DNA of 40,587 nt from Candidatus Corynebacterium avicola (GCA_019114135.1 DXGC01000094.1:1-40587); one strand, 5' to 3'. Numbered from the stretch's first letter, positions 7,405 through 15,428 are shown. Made by a program: numbers and translations. Notes: generated by a model not told the origin, from the letters alone.

Positions 7405-9291
7405 TCAGTTCCTCCCGGTGTCCTCGCTACCGTCTCCGGTGCTGGAGTTGAGGTCCGGGACCTCGACGTCCTCCAGCGCCTCCCAGTCGTCGGCGTCAGC
7501 GTCTGCGACCTCACCGACCACCCCGACGTCACCGGCGACGATGATGTTGCCCGGGACGATGAGGTTGCCAGCTTCGTCATAGGACGCCCGGGGCAGTTCC
7601 TCACCGGATTCTGCGTAGCCGGGTGCAGGCTTGCGCTCGTTCTCCTCGAGAGCCTCCGGCGAGTCGGTCTTGCCCCACTGTCTGGTGATCGGCTCGGGCC
7701 GGGCGTGGAAGTCGTTGTGCATTCCCCTGAGTATCGCGTACATCATCACGAAGAACATCAGGAAGAACGGTAGGCCGATGATGACCGCGATCTCCTGCAA
7801 CGCTTCCATACCGGCGTCCGGCTCCATCACCAGGATCGCCGCGGCGACCGCTGCGATGGACACCGCCCACAGCACGCGCTGCCAGGTGGGGGTCACGTTC
7901 TCTTCACCGACGGCGAACATGTCCATGACCAGGGCGGCGGAGTCGATGGAGGTGACGAAGAAGATCGCGGCGACCAGCAGTGCGAACACGCTGACGATCG
8001 TGGTCCACGGCATCGTCTCCAGCAGGATGAACAGCGAGGAGGGCGCATCCCCGTCCTCGACGACCGGGCCCGACAGGCTCCCCGGGTTCTCACGTTCGGC
8101 GTTCAGTCCGGCGTAGCCGAAGATGGAGAACCAGATCAGGACGAACAGTGCGGGGAGCGCCAGCACACCGGCGACGAACTCACGGACGGTGCGCCCCTTG
8201 GAGATGCGGGCCAGGAACATGCCCATGAAGGGCGACCAGCAGATCGTCCAGGCGTAGTAGAAGACGGTCCAGGTACCCTGCCAGCCTTCCTCGGAGATCT
8301 GGTCGGCGTCGGACCAGAACATCAGCTTCGGCAGCCACTCCGCGTACAGCGACGCCGAGTCCAGGGTTCCGCGAAGGAGCAGCAGGGTCGGACCGGCCAC
8401 GAGGACGAAGAGCATCAGGCAGACGGCCATGATGATGTTGATGTTGGAGAGGTTCTTGATGCCCTTGTCCAGGCCGACAGCCACCGACCAGCAGGCCAGG
8501 GCAACGATCGCCCCGATGATGGCGATCAGCAACCAGGTCGAGCCGTCGATACCGAACACGGTGCCCATACCGGACTGGATCTGCAGGGCGCCGAGACCGA
8601 AGGACACGGCGATGCCGAAGACGGTACCGATGATCGCGAGTGCGTCGATGAGCTTGCCGGGCCACCGGTAGATGGCTCCGCCCAGGATCGGTGCGAAAGC
8701 GGAGGACAACCGCGGTGGGAGGTTGCGCTTGTAGATGAAGTAGCCGAGAGCGAGTCCCGGGAGGGCGAAGAGAACCCACATGTGGATACCGAAGTGGTAC
8801 ATGGTGAAGCCCATGGCCTGGTCGACAGCCCCGTGGGACATCGGCTCCTCGTTCTGCCAGGGCACATTGATCGCGTGGTTGAGCGGCTCAGCCACGCCCC
8901 AGAACATGAGCACGGCACCGAGACCACCGGCGAAGAGCATGGCGAACCAGCTGCCGAGGGAGTACTCGGGTTTCTCGCCGTCCGGCCCCAGTCGCATGCG
9001 ACCGAAGTGACTGATCGCGAGGCCCAGCAAGAAGAGCAGCGAGATGGAGACCCCGCCGATGTACAGCCAGTTCAGGTTGGTCATCAACCAGTCGGCGACT
9101 GAGCCGAAGCCGTCACGTGCCTGGGACGCGAAGGCGACACAGACGATGACGAAGACGATGATGAACCCCGCGGACACCCCGAGAATGAGCTTGTCCGGGC
9201 CCCTTTTCTTCACCCCCTCACTTGCCGTCCCACTTCCTGCCGCGGACACGTCGGTAGCAGGGGTCGTCGAATTGCCAGATGAGGAAGTCAC
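7405..9291 (-). CDS. BCCT family transporter with a non-canonical substrate site
   Basis: This 628-residue protein shows the BCCT (betaine/carnitine/choline) pattern of 12 transmembrane helices, with EYSLGSWFAMLFAGGLG and WTVFYYAWTICWSPFMGMF as family landmarks. Compared with C. glutamicum BetP, the glycine stretch GMGIG is GLGAV (residues 123-127). Aromatic-box positions read F167, W172, F175 and T349, where BetP has W189, W194, Y197 and W374. It probably carries something other than glycine betaine, or uses different coupling. The C-terminal tail of about 90 residues is acidic, unlike BetP's basic osmosensory tail. The start is a GTG with only a distant GGAGG, so the exact N-terminus is less certain. 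Confidence 0.9.
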   Translation of the reverse strand: MTSSSGNSTTPATDVSAAGSGTASEGVKKRGPDKLILGVSAGFIIVFVIVCVAFASQARDGFGSVADWLMTNLNWLYIGGVSISLLFLLGLAISHFGRMRLGPDGEKPEYSLGSWFAMLFAGGLGAVLMFWGVAEPLNHAINVPWQNEEPMSHGAVDQAMGFTMYHFGIHMWVLFALPGLALGYFIYKRNLPPRLSSAFAPILGGAIYRWPGKLIDALAIIGTVFGIAVSFGLGALQIQSGMGTVFGIDGSTWLLIAIIGAIVALACWSVAVGLDKGIKNLSNINIIMAVCLMLFVLVAGPTLLLLRGTLDSASLYAEWLPKLMFWSDADQISEEGWQGTWTVFYYAWTICWSPFMGMFLARISKGRTVREFVAGVLALPALFVLIWFSIFGYAGLNAERENPGSLSGPVVEDGDAPSSLFILLETMPWTTIVSVFALLVAAIFFVTSIDSAALVMDMFAVGEENVTPTWQRVLWAVSIAAVAAAILVMEPDAGMEALQEIAVIIGLPFFLMFFVMMYAILRGMHNDFHARPEPITRQWGKTDSPEALEENERKPAPGYAESGEELPRASYDEAGNLIVPGNIIVAGDVGVVGEVADADADDWEALEDVEVPDLNSSTGDGSEDTGRN

Positions 9292-9668
9292 ATCGGTTCC
9301 GATTCCTCCGGGGTGCCTGGGGCGATCGTGCTGCCGAGGACCCCGGATGATTTGAGGTCAGGTGGACAACATTCACCAGAGTAGCGGAAATCACACAGTT
9401 AACCCCCGGCTCCTGACGAACCGGGGGTCAACTGCTGACGTTTCAAGAGGAGAATGCTCAGCTGCCGTATACGGTAGGTGTCCTTTCGACGACTTCCTGT
9501 CCTATCACCTCACCCCGAGGTCCCGATGGGGATCAGCGTGACGAGCGCTGTGGTGGGTTCTGTGACGGTGAACCCTCCCTCGGAGGCGATAATTTCAATC
9601 TACGACCCGGTTGTTGGAGTTCCCTGGTAACGATCTGCGATCTTTGTCAGAGTGCCGTCAGAGTGCCG
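9292..9668. other. Gene-free intergenic region (about 380 bp)
   Basis: This lies between the divergently read BCCT gene and the end of the TetR gene. It holds the upstream region of the BCCT gene, an imperfect inverted repeat at 9398-9432 and, at its right edge, imperfect 11-bp tandem repeats (about 9645-9677) that run into the TetR 3' end. A 34-codon open frame at 9526-9630, with GAGG 5 nt before its ATG, is too short and unremarkable to call a gene. No RNA gene is recognisable. Confidence 0.5.
9398..9432. repeat. Imperfect inverted repeat (hairpin) upstream of the BCCT gene
   Basis: GTTAACCCCCGG and CCGGGGGTCAAC pair over 12 bp with one mismatch around an 11-nt loop. There is no T tract on either strand, so it is a weak terminator candidate. 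It may be an operator or an mRNA structure. Confidence 0.5.
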
Positions 9669-10496
9669 TCAAAGCTCCGTCAGGACGGTCTGCAGGTCAA
9701 TGTCGACCGTCGGCACCGCAGGCGGGGCGAGGAACGTCAGGAAGCTCGACGTCAACGCGTAGGACGCGGCAGTCCACCGCCCGTCGATCTCCGAGCCGAA
9801 GGCCTTGGCAGTGAACGAGTCGTCGGCATCGTCGGCATCGTCAGTACCGGAGCGACCTCCGCCGATGATCAACCCCGACATCAGTGCCCCCAGCGTCGAC
9901 GACATCAGTTCCAGGCTGGCGTCCTCCCCCAGGGCCGGCACCTGCACCCGGTAGCCGAGGGCACGGGTGGCCCGTGCGTAGACCCGCCCGCGGCCCGCGG
10001 TGAAGTCTTTGTCCGCCCGCCGAAGCTCGGCGGTGAGTTCGGCGCGTAGTTCCTCGTCCGGCAGCCCCGCGCACGTCGCGCGCAGCGCGAGATAGTCGCG
10101 CCACCGGCGGGACGTCACGAGCCGCCGGAAGTCGGCCTCCGTGGCAATCCTCAGCGCCTCGACGACGGCCGTCCGGCCCGGATCGGCGATCTCGCCGCGC
10201 TCTGCCACGGCATTGACACGTGAGACGGCATTGCGGATCGCCGCGAGCGTCTCCTCACTCTCCGGCACCAGCTCAGCTTCCCGGACCACCCGGACCAGGA
10301 CGGCCCGGGCGAAGTCCTGCCGGTTCGGCCAGCGGCGGTAACCGGTCGCCCGGGCGACACCAGCCTCGGCGATCGCCTCCTCCAGGCTGATGCCGGCAAG
10401 GGCGACCGTCAGCCCGTCCCGGTGCAGCCGCGCCACGGCTGCATCGACAATTCTCTCTTTCGCATCCCGGGCACCCCCGGTCTCTCGACTGGTCAT
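9669..10496 (-). CDS. TetR family transcriptional regulator
   Basis: The 275-residue protein begins with a TetR-type DNA-binding domain (AKERIVDAAVARLHRDGL, then SLEEAIAEAGVARATGYRRW) at about residues 11-65. A long C-terminal domain follows, with an Asp-rich loop (GTDDADDADD). The ATG at 10496 is preferred over upstream codons because TAGCAT, a good -10 box, sits 7 nt before it and the DNA-binding domain starts at once. It is divergent from the flavodoxin-like gene across about 50 bp, so it may regulate that gene as well as itself. At the 3' end, 11-bp imperfect repeats run into the last codons. The ligand is unknown. Confidence 0.88.
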   Translation of the reverse strand: MTSRETGGARDAKERIVDAAVARLHRDGLTVALAGISLEEAIAEAGVARATGYRRWPNRQDFARAVLVRVVREAELVPESEETLAAIRNAVSRVNAVAERGEIADPGRTAVVEALRIATEADFRRLVTSRRWRDYLALRATCAGLPDEELRAELTAELRRADKDFTAGRGRVYARATRALGYRVQVPALGEDASLELMSSTLGALMSGLIIGGGRSGTDDADDADDSFTAKAFGSEIDGRWTAASYALTSSFLTFLAPPAVPTVDIDLQTVLTEL

Positions 10497-10503
10497 AAAC
10501 CCA

Positions 10504-10509
10504 ATGCTA
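10504..10509 (-). promoter_or_regulatory. -10 box, leaderless tetR transcript
   Basis: TAGCAT on the - strand lies 7 nt upstream of the ATG at 10496, which has no Shine-Dalgarno sequence. Confidence 0.45.
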
Positions 10510-10549
10510 ACGTAGATGATACACAATGTCTCACGGAAGGGAGAACACC

Positions 10550-11029
10550 ATGAAATCCGTGATCATCACCGAGAGCTACTTCGGCAACACCGCCACCATC
10601 GCCGAGGAACTCGCCGCCGGGCTCACCGACGCCGGCGCCGAAGCCACCGTCCTCACCGCCGAAGATGCGCTGAACGGTCCGGGCAGCTCGGCCGACCTGG
10701 TCATCCTCGCCGCACCCACCCACAACATGGGTCTGCCCACGGAGAAGACCCGCGCGCAGGCCACCGAGAAGGGTGCCGGCAGAGGGTCCGGCGCAGGCGT
10801 CCGCGAATGGATCGACGCCGCGTCCGGATCGGACGCCCGCATCATCGCCGTGTCCACCACCACCGGTGGCTTCATGGCCGGCTCCGCGGCCAAGGCTGCG
10901 GTGAAGGCGCTGAAGAAGAAGGGTGTGACCGCAGACCGCGGCGAGGACTTCACCGTCACCGACGTGCCCGGTCCCCTGGCTGAAGGCGAAAAAGAAAGGG
11001 CCCGTGCCTGGGCACGGACCCTTCTCTGA
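10550..11029 (+). CDS. Flavodoxin-like protein
   Basis: The 159-residue protein has a flavodoxin fold signature. A phosphate-binding loop sits at ESYFGNTATIAEELAAGL near the N-terminus (flavodoxins have TGNT), followed by the alternating strand DLVILAAPTHNMGLPTEKTR and the later RIIAVSTTTGGF strand. Such proteins bind FMN and carry electrons or act as quinone reductases. The ATG at 10550 is chosen because GGAAGGGA lies about 8 nt upstream. The divergent TetR gene suggests induction by a redox-active or toxic compound, which is inference. The last codons form part of a terminator hairpin. Confidence 0.82.
   Translation: MKSVIITESYFGNTATIAEELAAGLTDAGAEATVLTAEDALNGPGSSADLVILAAPTHNMGLPTEKTRAQATEKGAGRGSGAGVREWIDAASGSDARIIAVSTTTGGFMAGSAAKAAVKALKKKGVTADRGEDFTVTDVPGPLAEGEKERARAWARTLL
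10996..11023. terminator. Hairpin inside the flavodoxin 3' end, terminator for the opposing protease gene
   Basis: AAGGGCCCGTGCC (10996-11008) pairs with GGCACGGACCCTT (11011-11023) with one mismatch. Read on the - strand it is followed by TTTCTTTTTC, so it fits an intrinsic terminator for the protease gene. It lies within the coding sequence of the convergent flavodoxin gene. Confidence 0.7.
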
Positions 11030-11039
11030 CCAGCGAGCG

Positions 11040-11804
11040 TCAGGCACCCACCTTCGGCAGGTGCTCACGGGTGCCGTCGAAGGTGTTGAACAGCACCGGG
11101 GTTCCGTTGGACAGCGCACCGACAATGTGGCGCTTGCCGTCGCGTCCGGCGATGTGCAGCGGCGAACCGGAGTCACCGGCGATCGCCGGGATCAGCGCGG
11201 TGATCTCCTGGGTACGCACGTTGACGTCCAGCACCGGCCCGCAGGTACGGCCGGACATGGTGCCGTCCTTGCAGACGATGCGTCCCACCAGGCCCTGGGA
11301 GATCGGCACCGGCTCGCCCAGCGGCTGTGAGTGGCCGCGCAGGGCGTCGTCGAGCAGCGGAATGCCGGTGTTGGCGGTGCTGGAGACCGAGGAGGCGTTG
11401 GCGGTCACGCTCTCGTCCAGGCGGAACCACCCGAAGTCGTCCAGCGATGCGTTGACGTCGAAGGGGGAGGCCGAGCCACCGGTGACGAAACCTCCGGCGG
11501 CGATGTCCTCCTTGTCGGCGAGCAGCTGGCCGGACTCGGTGGTGATCTTCTCCGGGTTCGCACCCAGCTCATCGGGGTTCAGGCAGTGCGCGGCGGTCGT
11601 ACCGTAGTAGGTCCCGTCCTTCTCCGCGACGGAGTTCAGCGTGCACATGCCGCCTCCGCCGTTGCCGTCGTGGATCACGATGCCTGCACCGGCATGGGTG
11701 GAAGTGGCTCCGGTGGCGGTGGGTGCCGCAACCGCGCCACCAGCGACCACTGCCAGAGCGACAGCACCTGCGGAAAGTACGCGGTTGAAAGACTTACGGA
11801 ACAT
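11040..11804 (-). CDS. Secreted trypsin-like serine protease (S1 family)
   Basis: The 254-residue precursor has a Sec signal peptide (basic FRKSFNR, a hydrophobic core to about residue 27, then AAPTATGA). The chymotrypsin-fold catalytic residues are visible: His73 in TTAAHC with Cys54/Cys74 as a likely disulfide, an Asp at about 123 in LDDFGWFRL, and Ser212 in AGDSGSPLH. A second Cys pair (178, 188) is also present. It resembles short streptogrisin-like S1 proteases of actinobacteria and should act outside the membrane. AAGGA lies about 9 nt before the ATG. Its leader contains a tandem TACGTGTTG repeat. Substrates are unknown. Confidence 0.88.
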   Translation of the reverse strand: MFRKSFNRVLSAGAVALAVVAGGAVAAPTATGATSTHAGAGIVIHDGNGGGGMCTLNSVAEKDGTYYGTTAAHCLNPDELGANPEKITTESGQLLADKEDIAAGGFVTGGSASPFDVNASLDDFGWFRLDESVTANASSVSSTANTGIPLLDDALRGHSQPLGEPVPISQGLVGRIVCKDGTMSGRTCGPVLDVNVRTQEITALIPAIAGDSGSPLHIAGRDGKRHIVGALSNGTPVLFNTFDGTREHLPKVGA

Positions 11805-11817
11805 ACGGCGTCGTCCT

Positions 11818-11853
11818 TACGTGTTGTACGTGTTGTATTTCATGTTCGGAACA
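11818..11853. repeat. Tandem 9-bp repeat and short palindrome in the protease/DUF1990 divergent region
   Basis: TACGTGTTG occurs twice in tandem (11818-11835), followed by the palindrome TGTTCGGAACA (11843-11853). Both lie in the presumed leader or promoter region of the protease gene and are operator candidates. Confidence 0.4.
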
Positions 11854-11907
11854 CATGCGGTAGTCGCAGTCTATCGCCTGGCGGACAATTCGTCCCGATT
11901 CTTTCGG

Positions 11908-11913
11908 TAGCCT
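11908..11913 (+). promoter_or_regulatory. -10 box, leaderless DUF1990 transcript
   Basis: TAGCCT lies 7 nt before the ATG at 11921; no Shine-Dalgarno sequence is present. Confidence 0.45.
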
Positions 11914-11920
11914 ATGTCAC

Positions 11921-12520
11921 ATGCACACCCCGCCGACGTCCACCGAGCTGACCTACCCACGCAGTCTGGTCGGGGTGTCGACCTATCTCCATCGTCTCGC
12001 TGACCTACCGGATCTCGCCGAACGCCTGGAAACCTCCGGCTTCCACACCCTGTCCCGGACAGAGGTCATCGGACACGGTCACGCGGACATGTCGCGGGCG
12101 ATCGACAACCTGTTGTCCGGACGCGCGCACCGTCGGGCCGGGGCACCACTGCGCCGCGAACCCGACAAAATCGATGGGGACCATCCGTTGGCCGCCGGTG
12201 ACACCGTCGCCGTCGCCCTGGGTGCCGGGTTGTTCCGGGCGTTGTCATCCCCCTGTCTGGTGTTGACCGCCGGACGTCGCGACACCGACGGTCTCCCGCT
12301 GACCGACTCCTTCGAGATGATCTACGGCACCCTGCCCGGGCACATGGAGTCCGGGGAGGAACGCTTCGCGGTCACCCTGGAGAACGACGGGACGGTGACC
12401 GCCACGGTCAGCGCCTTCTCCCGTCCCGCCCGACTGCTCACCCGGGCCGGCGGGCCGGTCGCCCGTTTCGCCCAGCGGCGGATGGCGATGTTCTACATCC
12501 GCGGGATGTCGGCCCAGTAG
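11921..12520 (+). CDS. DUF1990 family protein
   Basis: This 199-residue protein fits the DUF1990 family of small actinobacterial and plant proteins of unknown function. The diagnostic C-terminal run is present: MIYGTLPGHMESGEERF, then VTATVSAFSRPARLLTRAGG and PVARFAQRRMAMFY. The N-terminal half carries an AVALGAGLFRALSSPCLV stretch but no transmembrane segment or signal peptide, so it is probably cytoplasmic. A -10 box lies 7 nt upstream of the ATG, so translation is likely leaderless. It converges on the dehydrogenase gene with an 11-nt gap. No catalytic residues can be assigned. Confidence 0.8.
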   Translation: MHTPPTSTELTYPRSLVGVSTYLHRLADLPDLAERLETSGFHTLSRTEVIGHGHADMSRAIDNLLSGRAHRRAGAPLRREPDKIDGDHPLAAGDTVAVALGAGLFRALSSPCLVLTAGRRDTDGLPLTDSFEMIYGTLPGHMESGEERFAVTLENDGTVTATVSAFSRPARLLTRAGGPVARFAQRRMAMFYIRGMSAQ

Positions 12521-12531
12521 ATTCGGCGACG

Positions 12532-13485
12532 TCAGTAGCCCCGGGAGGGCTCGAACTCGGTGGGCATCCGCTCCCCCGAGACGAAGGCACGGTAGTTCTC
12601 GGTGACCGGGCCAGCGAGCTGGTAGTCCATCGACGCCCGGGTGTTCGCCGAGTGCGTGGTGATGGTGACATTGTCCATGTCCCACAGCGGGTGACCGTCC
12701 GGCAACGGCTCCGGGTCGGTGACGTCCAGTCCCGCTCCCCCGACCTGTCCGGACTCCAGGGCGGCGACGAGGTCCTCGGTGACGATGACCGGACCACGGG
12801 CGACGTTGACGATCGTCACCCCAGGGCGGCAGGACGCCAGCAGTTCGGCGTTGAACAGGCCCCGGGTCTCATCGGTGAGCGGCAGGGCGATGATGACGTG
12901 GTCGGCGGCGGCGAGCACCTCGTCGAGCCGGTCGACGGTCACCGTCTCACGGGCACCCTCCACCGGGCGTCCGCTGCGGTTGACGGCGAGGACCTCGGCG
13001 CCGAAGGGTGCGAGCATCGCCGAGAGGTGGTGTCCGATGCCACCGGCACCGACGACGGCGACGGTGGAACCGGCCAGCCACCTGGTCTTCTCGTCGATCT
13101 CCTCCCAGATGCCCCATGTCCTGGCCAACGCAATGCGCTTGTGCAGGTGGGTCACCGACAGCAGCAGACCCATCGCACTCTCGGCGACCTGGCGGCCGTA
13201 CATGCCGGCGGCGTTCGTCCAGCGCCTGGTGCCGGACGGTCCGGGAGTGACGACCCCCGCATCGAAGTAGGCCTCGATCCCGGCCTGGCACAGCTGGACC
13301 CACCTCACCCGCTCGGGAAGGTCGGGGAACTTGGTCGGTGAGACCCCGTGGGAGATGACGGCGTCCGCCTCGTCGAGGTTGTCGACGATGACGGCGCCGG
13401 CGTCCTGCAGGGCCGCCGAGGTCTTCGGCAGCGGGTGGCCGGCGAAGTAGACGTTCGCGGGGGCTGCGGTAGCTGAGGTGTTCAT
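12532..13485 (-). CDS. D-isomer-specific 2-hydroxyacid dehydrogenase family protein
   Basis: The 317-residue NAD(P)-dependent oxidoreductase has the dinucleotide motif VAVVGAGGIGHHLSAML. The catalytic triad of the family is present: Arg in VNVARGPVIV, Glu in DPEPLPDGHPLW and His in ITTHSANT. A YGRQVAESAMGLLLS block typical of glyoxylate and hydroxypyruvate reductase-type members precedes the Rossmann domain. It reduces 2-oxoacids to 2-hydroxyacids, or the reverse; the physiological substrate is not predictable. The start lies just downstream of a TATCAA-like -10 sequence with a GGGG stretch nearby. It appears to be a single-gene unit. Confidence 0.9.
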   Translation of the reverse strand: MNTSATAAPANVYFAGHPLPKTSAALQDAGAVIVDNLDEADAVISHGVSPTKFPDLPERVRWVQLCQAGIEAYFDAGVVTPGPSGTRRWTNAAGMYGRQVAESAMGLLLSVTHLHKRIALARTWGIWEEIDEKTRWLAGSTVAVVGAGGIGHHLSAMLAPFGAEVLAVNRSGRPVEGARETVTVDRLDEVLAAADHVIIALPLTDETRGLFNAELLASCRPGVTIVNVARGPVIVTEDLVAALESGQVGGAGLDVTDPEPLPDGHPLWDMDNVTITTHSANTRASMDYQLAGPVTENYRAFVSGERMPTEFEPSRGY

Positions 13486-13546
13486 GTCCCCATTGATACC
13501 CCGATCAGGCAGCGGCCTGCGCCGACGACCTGGCTACCCGGGGGAG

Positions 13547-14224
13547 CTACTGGTTGTTCTCCAGCTGCTCGCGCAGATCGTCGAGGCTCTCACGCCCCTC
13601 GTCGAGGCGGTCCTGCAGCCATGGCTCGAGCTCCGAGAGTTCTTCCGGCACGTCCTCCGGCATCTCCCATTCGCTGGGCAGGTCCAGGTCATCCAGGTTG
13701 TCGGTGTTGTTGTCCGGGTTGTCCTGGTTGTCCGGGTTGGTGCCCGTGTTGCCGTCCGGAGTTTCCTCCGTGTCACTCTCCGGCTCGGGGGTGGAGGTGT
13801 TGGTGGCTGGCGCGGGTGCCGGGGAATCCGAGCCGGAGTCCGAGTCGCCGCCCAGGAGGTTCACGGCGAGGAGCACCACCGCGATGATGGCGGCGATGAC
13901 GAGCACCACGACGATGACCAGCCCGACCCGGCTCTTCTTCGGCTGGACCGGCTGGTTCTGCTGGGGTGCGGCACCGAACTGCGGCTCGGCGTACTGGTTC
14001 TGGTACTGGGGCGGAACCTGGTTGGGGTCCTGGTAGTAGGGCTGCCCCTGCCACTGACCCTGGTTCGGGTCCTGTGCTTGATTCTGGGCCTGGTTCGGGT
14101 CCAGGTACTGGGTCTGGTCCTCCTGCCGCTGGTACTGCGGAGGCTGGGGCTTGTCTCCCCCGACTCCGGGGAAAACCTCTGTGGGGTCCTCTTCAGGGGT
14201 CCCCCACTGGTTGTTCGAGTTCAT
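13547..14224 (-). CDS. Pro/Gln/Asn-rich single-pass membrane protein
   Basis: The 225-residue protein has a cytoplasmic low-complexity N-terminus rich in Pro, Gln and Asn, with four DPNQ units. One strong transmembrane helix (VGLVIVVVLVIAAIIAVVLL, about residues 100-121) follows. The extracellular part starts with a Ser/Thr/Pro/Asp linker and ends in an acidic, helical C-terminus (ELEPWLQDRLDEGRESLDD). This layout is common among actinobacterial envelope proteins of unknown function. The ATG at 14224 is preferred to the GTG at 14230 because AAGGAC is 6-7 nt upstream of it. I do not recognise a named family. Confidence 0.8.
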   Translation of the reverse strand: MNSNNQWGTPEEDPTEVFPGVGGDKPQPPQYQRQEDQTQYLDPNQAQNQAQDPNQGQWQGQPYYQDPNQVPPQYQNQYAEPQFGAAPQQNQPVQPKKSRVGLVIVVVLVIAAIIAVVLLAVNLLGGDSDSGSDSPAPAPATNTSTPEPESDTEETPDGNTGTNPDNQDNPDNNTDNLDDLDLPSEWEMPEDVPEELSELEPWLQDRLDEGRESLDDLREQLENNQ

Positions 14225-14330
14225 CGACACGTCCTTTCCTGACTTCGTTGGGCGTGAACTTTACCGCACCGCGGCCCCCCACATACCCACCCGAGAGACG
14301 TCGGTGTTCGTGACCTCAGCCTCCACCCAC

Positions 14331-14336
14331 TATGAT
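14331..14336 (+). promoter_or_regulatory. -10 box for the first lipoprotein gene
   Basis: TATGAT predicts a start near 14343 and a leader of about 50 nt before the GGAGA and ATG at 14392. Confidence 0.4.
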
Positions 14337-14391
14337 CAGGGACGAACTCGATGCGACTGACGAGATTGTGACGACCCCAGGAGAACATGAG

Positions 14392-14739
14392 ATGACCCGC
14401 ACCCGCAGGACCACCGCACTGATCGCCGCCGCTGCCCTGGCACTCGGCGTGACCGCCTGCAGCCCGCCCAGCGAGAACGACAGCAAGGAGACCGCCGCTG
14501 TCACCGAGGTCACCCCGGACTCCGGTTACGAAGGCGCCGGCAAGGCCACCACCTCCGACGAGGCCGAGGCCACCGACGAGACCGCTGCCCCGGCAGGCGA
14601 AGAGGCCATCGAAGGCGCTGAAGGCGCTGAGGGTGCCGAGGGCGAGGCTGCCACTGAGGGCACTGCGGGCACTGCGGGCGCCGAAGGTGCCGCCGTCACC
14701 GAGCCGACCGAACCGGTGACCGGGCAGAACGTCCAGTAG
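14392..14739 (+). CDS. Small Ala/Glu/Gly-rich lipoprotein
   Basis: The 115-residue precursor has a lipoprotein signal peptide (RTRRTTALIAAAALALG) ending in the lipobox VTAC, so Cys is acylated and the protein anchored outside the membrane. The mature part is low-complexity and acidic (EGAEGAEGAEGEAATEG), with no folded domain visible. Part of it is encoded by three tandem 9-bp units, GAAGGCGCT-like, at 14611-14637. The ATG at 14392 follows GGAGA by about 8 nt. It converges on the phosphoesterase gene with only 6 nt between the stops. Function is unknown. Confidence 0.78.
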   Translation: MTRTRRTTALIAAAALALGVTACSPPSENDSKETAAVTEVTPDSGYEGAGKATTSDEAEATDETAAPAGEEAIEGAEGAEGAEGEAATEGTAGTAGAEGAAVTEPTEPVTGQNVQ

Positions 14740-14745
14740 GAACCG

Positions 14746-15330
14746 CTAGACGGGTTCGAAGAGAACCTCCTGCACCCGAGCCTGCGACACTGGCCGCATG
14801 CCCCAGGCGTCTACGCCGACGTCGACCATCCCGGGACCGGTCACCGGGCTCGGGGAATGCAGGTGTCCGTGCACCAACAGGGGGACGTTGAGTCGCACAT
14901 TGTCGTGCCGGGACGACATGTCGTCGTGGTCCAGACCGGGACGGGGGAAATGGCTCAGCCACAGTTCCTGCTTCCGCCACACCATGCGCTGGTATGCCTG
15001 GACCGAGGCAAAGGCCTGCAGGTAGTCGCGCTGTCTCTGGTGCGCCCGACGGTGCAGCGGGTGGCAGCTGTCGTGGTTACCGGCCACCAGGTGGGCGGTG
15101 ACCCCGGCCGTGTCGAAGAGCTCTGCGAGCAGCCCGATCGCCCGGTCCTCGTGTTCCCTGGGTCCGCAGCTGATGTCGCCGAGGACCCACACCACGTCAC
15201 CGGGGCGCAGCGCCGAGCCGAGGTTGTCCAGGATCACCCGGTCGTGCTCCTCGGTGTCCTCGAATCCGCGCAGACCGGACACGAACCGGTGTCCCAGATG
15301 TAGGTCGCTCGTGAACCACTGCTGCCCCAT
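14746..15330 (-). CDS. Calcineurin-like metallophosphoesterase
   Basis: The 194-residue enzyme carries the metallophosphoesterase metal-ligand motifs in order: SDLHLGH at residues 8-14, VLGDIS at about 49-54, AGNHDSCHPLH at about 83, LSHFP near 125 and VHGHLHSP near 152. It should bind two metal ions and hydrolyse phosphomonoesters or diesters in the cytoplasm. Length matches the small stand-alone group whose substrates are largely unknown. There is no signal peptide. A TAGGAT promoter-like sequence about 50 nt upstream suggests its own transcript. Confidence 0.88.
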   Translation of the reverse strand: MGQQWFTSDLHLGHRFVSGLRGFEDTEEHDRVILDNLGSALRPGDVVWVLGDISCGPREHEDRAIGLLAELFDTAGVTAHLVAGNHDSCHPLHRRAHQRQRDYLQAFASVQAYQRMVWRKQELWLSHFPRPGLDHDDMSSRHDNVRLNVPLLVHGHLHSPSPVTGPGMVDVGVDAWGMRPVSQARVQEVLFEPV

Positions 15331-15415
15331 GGCACCGCTTTCTCAGGATCGGGCGGGTCGGACGTCTGTCTGTCCCCCATCCTAGACACCACCGGAACCG
15401 ACCTGGCCCGTTCAG

Positions 15416-15421
15416 TAGCCT
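15416..15421 (+). promoter_or_regulatory. -10 box, leaderless GNAT transcript
   Basis: TAGCCT lies 7 nt before the ATG at 15429, the same arrangement as at 11908-11913. Confidence 0.45.
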
Positions 15422-15428
15422 GTCAGGC

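Noticed and set aside
9526..9630. A 34-codon open frame with GAGG 5 nt before its ATG in the 9292-9668 gap
   Set aside because: Too short, no recognisable homology or composition signature, and no other evidence of translation.
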